Source of the DNA: an uncultured Ignavibacteriota bacterium
GTDB taxonomy: Bacteria; Bacteroidota; Ignavibacteria; Tepidaquicellales; Tepidaquicellaceae
Reading direction: 5' to 3'
Assembly: GCA_903901375.1 (NCBI GenBank)
Contig: CAIUQV010000296.1
Location: 1-9,459 of the forward strand
DNA length: 9,459 bases
In this document: piece by piece, positions 6,209 to 9,459 of the stretch
How the letters are laid out: each line of letters opens with the position of its first letter
Numbering within the stretch: the first letter of the stretch is position 1
Notes under the pieces: generated by a model
Database searches by the model: none
What the model saw: the letters and a program-made list of their open reading frames with translations, nothing else
What the model was told of the DNA's origin: nothing
Made by a program: the position numbers and the translations under genes

Positions 6209-6532
6209 CTACCTCGAAACTCTCTCCTCCAGTATTGTCTTAATTTCTCTTCTTCCGTCAAGTATAGAGTGTATAAACACCTCGCCTTTTCCAACCTGGT
6301 ATATAATCCTGAACGGCTTATAATGAACCTCAAGATATTCTTTCATGTTTACTGACGCTAACTCAGGCGGAACGTGACCTCTCATAGGAAAATTCTCCAG
6401 AGTTCTGCATTTGCTCATTATACCATTGTAGATCTTGTCTGCTGCCGAAGGTGAATCGTTAACATAAATATACTTGTATATATCAAACAAATCATCCTCG
6501 GCAGATTGAATGAATAATACAGTATATTTCAT
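6209..6532 (-). CDS. RelE/ParE-family toxin of a type II toxin-antitoxin pair
   Basis: A 107-residue protein, the usual size for the family. N-terminal strand and helices: YTVLFIQSAEDDLFDIYKYI (3-22), a typical RelE/ParE opening with acidic and aromatic spacing. The C-terminal sheet includes FRIIYQV (74-80) and VFIHSILDGRREI (85-97), where the paired arginines are characteristic. ParE members inhibit DNA gyrase and RelE members cut mRNA on the ribosome; the sequence alone does not settle which applies, although the GRREI ending is common in ParE-like members. The start overlaps the antitoxin stop (ATGA, 6529-6532), and no separate SD is seen, so translation probably depends on the antitoxin gene. 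Confidence 0.87.
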   Translation of the reverse strand: MKYTVLFIQSAEDDLFDIYKYIYVNDSPSAADKIYNGIMSKCRTLENFPMRGHVPPELASVNMKEYLEVHYKPFRIIYQVGKGEVFIHSILDGRREIKTILEERVSR

Positions 6533-6819
6533 TTCTGTGAATTCTTAAATTCAGCAATCCTTTTCGACATAGATTTTTCTGTGTCGCTGATCTTGCGTGT
6601 CTTTCCGTTCTTCAGTTCCTTAGTGCTCATTGACAACAGCTTCAGGAGGGCAAGTGTATCCTGTGTTTTCTCGAATACTCTGACGTCCTGCAAAACAACC
6701 TTTGCTTCCCCGTTAAGGGTTATAATAAGTGTCTTCTGGTTATCCGATACATCCTTTATCAGTTTCGAAGCATTCGTCTTCAGATAACTGATAGGCTTTA
6801 TTGATTCACTTAATTTCAT
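6529..6819 (-). CDS. Phd/YefM-family antitoxin
   Basis: A 96-residue protein. Residues 1-50 match the Phd/YefM DNA-binding fold: an opening like SESIKPISYLKTNASKLI, then DNQKTLIITLNGEAKVVLQD (26-45). The C-terminal 45 residues are charged and probably disordered until they wrap the toxin. Known family members neutralise the partner toxin and repress their own promoter. That fits the perfect inverted repeat over the promoter just upstream. No SD is visible before the ATG, and the predicted leader is only about 13 bases. Confidence 0.87.
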   Translation of the reverse strand: MKLSESIKPISYLKTNASKLIKDVSDNQKTLIITLNGEAKVVLQDVRVFEKTQDTLALLKLLSMSTKELKNGKTRKISDTEKSMSKRIAEFKNSQK

Positions 6820-6850
6820 AAGACTATAATTTAGTCTTTATTATAGTCTT
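6820..6850. promoter_or_regulatory. Likely operator of the toxin-antitoxin pair
   Basis: AAGACTATAAT (6820-6830) and ATTATAGTCTT (6840-6850) form a perfect 11-bp inverted repeat with a 9-base spacer. The spacer contains a third half-site, TAGTCTT (6832-6838). The right arm includes the -10 and the left arm abuts the antitoxin ATG, so bound antitoxin would block transcription. Antitoxin binding is inferred from the family. Confidence 0.7.
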
Positions 6851-6868
6851 TCTGTATATTTCTTTCAA
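6840..6868 (-). promoter_or_regulatory. Sigma-70-type promoter of the toxin-antitoxin pair
   Basis: On the minus strand, TTGAAA (6868-6863) and a perfect TATAAT (6845-6840) are separated by exactly 17 bases. The predicted transcription start is near 6833, about 13 bases before the antitoxin ATG. Confidence 0.65.
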
Positions 6869-6939
6869 TGAAAATCTGCCCTCTCTTTTGAATTATTTAA
6901 TAATGTTATATTGTTTAGATTTGTATAAATAAACATTAT

Positions 6940-7149
6940 ATGAAAGAATTAAAATTTAAGACTAACGTCAACTGTGGTCATTGTATTGCAAAGATAACTC
7001 CTTTTATGGATGGCGAAGAAAAGATTTCTGAATGGAATGTAGATACTGCTAATCCTGATAAAATATTAGTGGTGAAAGGCGATGAGATTAATGAACAGCT
7101 TGTAGTTGATACTCTTGCCAAAGCAGGTTACGTAGCCGAAGCAATCTAA
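6940..7149 (+). CDS. Small heavy-metal-associated (HMA) domain protein, CopZ-like
   Basis: A 69-residue single-domain protein. Cys12 and Cys15 in NCGHC form the metal-binding CxxC loop after the first strand; the ferredoxin-like fold is completed by EWNVDT (31-36), KILVVKG (41-47) and a C-terminal AGYVAEAI. Family members carry Cu(I) or other soft metals in the cytoplasm to P-type ATPases or regulators. No ATPase or regulator gene is nearby here, so the metal is not known. It is divergent from the antitoxin gene and converges with the DUF59 gene, with only 2 bases between the two stops. A TAGATTTG at 6916-6923 fits the Bacteroidota TAnnTTTG -7 box, but the -33 TTG is not at the usual spacing, so the promoter is uncertain. 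No SD is seen. Confidence 0.87.
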   Translation: MKELKFKTNVNCGHCIAKITPFMDGEEKISEWNVDTANPDKILVVKGDEINEQLVVDTLAKAGYVAEAI

Positions 7150-7151
7150 TA

Positions 7152-7520
7152 TTAAATAAACCCTAGTTCGTACTTCGCCTCTTCTGACATATTGTCAAAA
7201 CTCCACGGAGGGTCGAATGTTATTTCAACTCTTGCATCGTTTATCATCGGATGCTCTTTTAACTTTTCCTGTACCTCTATCGGCAGCGTTCCTGCAACTG
7301 GACACGCAGGCGACGTTAACGTCATTATCACAAGCACATCTCCGTTTGTTGCCACATTAACATCATATATTAATCCTAAATCATAAATGTTCACTGGGAT
7401 TTCTGGGTCAAAACAGTTACGCAGTACCTTGATTACCTCTTCCTTGATTTCCTCAAGCTTCTTGCCCATGTTCTCTTCGGTCTTTTTCTCTTCTTTGTTA
7501 CCTTTATTTTCTTCTGCCAT
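7152..7520 (-). CDS. DUF59/MIP18-family iron-sulfur cluster assembly protein (SufT/PaaD-like)
   Basis: A 122-residue cytoplasmic protein. Residues 1-22 are a charged Lys/Glu-rich extension; the DUF59 domain follows with DPEIPVNIYDLGLIYDV (38-54), TSPACPVAGTLP (69-80) carrying the conserved Cys73, and a DPPW motif at 103-106. Family members (SufT, MIP18, PaaD) help assemble or deliver Fe-S clusters. The location downstream of sufS and sufE on the same strand supports a SUF role. No SD precedes the ATG at 7520. An in-frame ATG at 7469 (residue 18) has GAAGAG just upstream and would remove the charged tail, so the start is not settled. Symbol sufT is not given because the exact subfamily is unclear. 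Confidence 0.85.
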   Translation of the reverse strand: MAEENKGNKEEKKTEENMGKKLEEIKEEVIKVLRNCFDPEIPVNIYDLGLIYDVNVATNGDVLVIMTLTSPACPVAGTLPIEVQEKLKEHPMINDARVEITFDPPWSFDNMSEEAKYELGFI

Positions 7521-7581
7521 ATTTAGAATTAATATTATTTTTCCACACTGTCATTCTCCACACTCTGTTATTCCCCCCACT

Positions 7582-7614
7582 GTCATTCCTGCATGTTTCT
7601 AGCAGGAATCTCGA
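7582..7614 (+). repeat. GTCATTCCTGC palindromic repeat, third standard-type copy
   Basis: ATTCCTGC (7585-7592) pairs perfectly with GCAGGAAT (7602-7609) across a 9-base loop, CATGTTTCT plus A in the junction region. It is nearly identical to the copy at 2126-2160, about 5.4 kb away. Confidence 0.75.
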
Positions 7615-7677
7615 CTCTTACAATTACTTCTCTTTATCTCTAACCCTAATTCGCTTATCAATCGCTTTTCCCAAAAG

Positions 7678-7705
7678 CTCTGTGTACTCTGTGTGCTCTG
7701 TGGTG
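7678..7705 (-). repeat. Three CACAGAG units with 9-base spacing
   Basis: On the minus strand, CACAGAGCA, CACAGAGTA and CACAGAG follow one another with no other bases between. They are related to the units at 6151-6190 and 7790-7830. AATTCGTG, TTAATTCGTG words at 7734-7753 match the AATTCGCG part of the 6101-6190 element, in a different order. Confidence 0.6.
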
Positions 7706-7789
7706 AATAGCTCTTTCTTTAAATCCTGTTCCAAATTCGTGTTAATTCGTGTCTGTTGTTTCTAATCTTTATATCTAACCTTAATAAAT

Positions 7790-7830
7790 CTCCGTGGTCT
7801 CTGTGATTCCTCCGTGGTCTCCGTGAACCT
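7790..7830 (-). repeat. Phased CAC-GAG repeat (9-11-9 spacing)
   Basis: On the minus strand, after AGGTT, the units CACGGAGAC, CACGGAGGAAT, CACAGAGAC and CACGGAG follow. The 9-11-9 spacing and the preceding GGTT are exactly as at 6151-6190, although individual bases differ. It ends 3 bases before the sufE stop. Confidence 0.7.
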
Positions 7831-7832
7831 AT

Positions 7833-8264
7833 TTACGCAGTACCCGACACATACCTCTCCGCACTTCTCTTCATAAACTTTATCATATTCACCAGTCCGT
7901 TCGACCTGGTCGGGGATAAGTGTTCCTTCATCCCTATCTTGTCCAGAAACTCCAGTTTTGCATTTGCAACATCTTCAGGCTTCTGATTGCTCAGTACTTT
8001 CACAAGCAGCCCAACAAGCCCCTTAGTTATTATCGCATCACTGTCTGCATCAAAATAAATTCTTCCGTCTTTAATCTCCGTATGCAGCCAAACCTGTGAA
8101 ACACAACCTGCTACTTTGTTATCGTCAGTCTTATAAGCCGCATCCATCGGCTTTAATCCTTTGCCAAAGTCTATTATGTATTCATACTTATCTTCCCAGT
8201 TGTCGAAGAAGGAAAACTCTTCAACTATTTCATTCTCAATATTCTCTATTGTAGTATTTTCCAT
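7833..8264 (-). CDS. sufE: SufE sulfur-acceptor protein
   Basis: A 143-residue cytoplasmic protein of the usual SufE/CsdE length. The active-site Cys54 sits in KVAGCVSQVWL (50-60), the hallmark of the family. FFDNWEDKYEYIIDFGKGL (19-37) and the C-terminal LSPTRSNGLVNMIKFMK (116-132) also match. SufE takes the persulfide sulfur from SufS and passes it to the SufBCD scaffold. It starts 3 bases after the sufS stop, so the two are almost certainly co-transcribed; there is no strong SD, which suggests coupling. Confidence 0.93.
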   Translation of the reverse strand: MENTTIENIENEIVEEFSFFDNWEDKYEYIIDFGKGLKPMDAAYKTDDNKVAGCVSQVWLHTEIKDGRIYFDADSDAIITKGLVGLLVKVLSNQKPEDVANAKLEFLDKIGMKEHLSPTRSNGLVNMIKFMKRSAERYVSGTA

Positions 8265-8267
8265 TTA

Positions 8268-9459
8268 TTATGATAACATTTTCTTTGCTTTTTTAACTCC
8301 ATCAACAAGTGCATCAATATCATTTTTCGTATTATACATTGCAAACGATGCTCTAACCGTTCCAGGAATTCCAAACCTCTTCATCAGCGGTTCTGTACAG
8401 TGCAGTCCTGTTCTTACTGCTATTCCCATCTTGTCGAGTATTGTCCCGACGTCATAAGGATGAATCCCTTCAAGTAAAAACGATATTACGCTCGCCTTAT
8501 TCTTTGCATTTCCATACAATCTGAACCCGTCTATTTCTTTCAACTTATCTGTTCCATATTTAAGCAGTTCACTCTCGTATTCCGAAATATTATCAAGTCC
8601 AACCTGTGATACGTATTCAATCGCATCACCTAAAACTATTGCACCGCATATGTCAGGAGTACCTGCTTCAAACTTATAAGGTAATTCATTGTATGTAGTC
8701 AGATCAAACGAAACATTCTTAATCATATCGCCGCCGCCCTGGTATGGACTCATCGCATTTAACAAACTCTCTTTTCCGTAAAGTACGCCTATTCCTGTCG
8801 GTCCGTAAATTTTATGTCCAGAAAACGCAAAGAAATCTGCATCAAGTTCTCTTATATCAACTTTTGTGTGCTGTACAGCCTGCGCACCGTCTATTAATAC
8901 TACCGCACCTGCATTATGTGCGAGTTCAATGATTTCTTTTACAGGGTTCTTGGTACCCAGTGAGTTTGATGTATGTACTATTGCAACTATCTTTGTCTTC
9001 TCTGATAACAACTTTTTGTATTCATCGATATTCAATTCACCGTCATCGTTAACAGGAATTACTTTCAGAACTGCATTCTTTCTCTGGCAGAGCATTTGCC
9101 ACGGAACAATGTTTGAATGGTGTTCAAGGTACGACACTATAACTTCATCGCCTTCTTTCACAAACTCATTTCCGTAACCGTTCGCAACAAGGTTGATTGC
9201 CTCTGTTGTTCCTCTTACAAATATTATCTCGTATGAATTCTTTGCATTAATAAATGTTGCAATCCGGCTTCTTGAATTCTCGTATGCAGTAGTTGCTTTA
9301 TCGCTCAGGAAGTGTACACCGCGGTGTACATTGCTGTTGAGTTCTGAATAATACTTTGCAATCGAATCTATCACAACCTGCGGCTTTTGTGTTGTCGCCG
9401 CATTGTCAAGATAGATAAGGTCTTTGCCGTATATCTTCCTGTTCAGTATCGGAAAGTCC
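8268..9459 (-). CDS. sufS: SufS cysteine desulfurase (5' end outside window)
   Basis: A PLP-dependent enzyme that removes sulfur from L-cysteine to give alanine and a persulfide. The frame is open to the window edge: upstream of an internal GTG at 9374 it reads FPIL...YLDNAATTQKPQ, the conserved SufS N-terminus, so the GTG is not the start and only about ten residues are likely missing. Key sites: His in LEHHSNIVPW; Asp in LIDGAQAVQH; the PLP lysine in SGHKIYGPTG (codon 8811-8813); and the catalytic Cys in RTGLHCTEP (codon 8397-8399). The RxGxHC form marks the group II (SufS/CsdA) desulfurases, not IscS. It is followed by sufE after 3 bases. sufB, sufC and sufD are not in the window; they may lie upstream. 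Confidence 0.94.
   Translation of the reverse strand, partial: DFPILNRKIYGKDLIYLDNAATTQKPQVVIDSIAKYYSELNSNVHRGVHFLSDKATTAYENSRSRIATFINAKNSYEIIFVRGTTEAINLVANGYGNEFVKEGDEVIVSYLEHHSNIVPWQMLCQRKNAVLKVIPVNDDGELNIDEYKKLLSEKTKIVAIVHTSNSLGTKNPVKEIIELAHNAGAVVLIDGAQAVQHTKVDIRELDADFFAFSGHKIYGPTGIGVLYGKESLLNAMSPYQGGGDMIKNVSFDLTTYNELPYKFEAGTPDICGAIVLGDAIEYVSQVGLDNISEYESELLKYGTDKLKEIDGFRLYGNAKNKASVISFLLEGIHPYDVGTILDKMGIAVRTGLHCTEPLMKRFGIPGTVRASFAMYNTKNDIDALVDGVKKAKKMLS

Larger units (their letters stand above)
7521..7832. other. Repeat-filled gap between sufE and the DUF59 gene
   Basis: A gap of 312 bp with no credible gene. It holds a GTCATTCCTGC hairpin (7582-7614) preceded by decayed-looking GTCATTC words; a CAC-GAG triplet (7678-7702); AATTCGTG words (7734-7753); and a phased CAC-GAG block (7790-7830). 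No promoter for the DUF59 gene was picked out. Confidence 0.7.

Noticed and set aside
7678..7830. CAC-GAG strings as a CRISPR array
   Set aside because: Units are only 7-11 bases, variable, and have no spacers of regular length; no cas genes are near.
8268..9374. GTG at 9374 as the start of sufS
   Set aside because: The conserved LDNAATTQKP segment lies upstream in the same frame, up to the window edge.

Overview
The window looks like the chromosome of a low-GC, Gram-negative bacterium of the Ignavibacteriota/Chlorobiota/Bacteroidota group. This is an inference. It rests on the DUF6266-like proteins, a SUF cluster with a DUF59 protein, a small NCGHC-type HMA protein, a signal peptide ending in Gln, and gaps full of short dispersed repeats such as CAC-GAG strings, AATTCGTG strings and GTCATTCCTGC hairpins. 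No tRNA, rRNA, CRISPR array or complete mobile element was seen.

Positions 1-2969, plus strand: three diverged tandem paralogues of an uncharacterised family resembling DUF6266. The first lacks its start because it runs off the window, the second is complete, and the third lacks the N-terminal glycine-rich segment. The gaps between them (about 700 and 224 bp) hold no credible gene but many palindromic repeats. The gap at 2970-3287 is a cluster of REP-like hairpins.

Positions 3288-6055, minus strand: a tightly overlapping three-gene operon. In transcription order it encodes a zinc-ribbon SAM methyltransferase, a KirBac-type inward-rectifier potassium channel (filter TVGFG) and a secreted GH26-type glycoside hydrolase. 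The genes overlap by 8 and 11 bp. I know of no established link between these three functions.

Positions 6056-6940: a repeat-filled gap, then a Phd/YefM antitoxin and a RelE/ParE toxin on the minus strand. The pair has a 4-bp ATGA overlap, a near-consensus promoter, and a perfect 11-bp inverted repeat covering the -10 and the leader.

Positions 6940-9459: a small heavy-metal-associated (HMA) protein on the plus strand converges with a SUF iron-sulfur cluster locus on the minus strand. That locus has sufS (5' end outside the window), sufE three bases later, a 312-bp repeat-filled gap, and a DUF59/SufT-like gene. SufS takes sulfur from cysteine, SufE accepts it, and the DUF59 protein probably helps cluster assembly or transfer.
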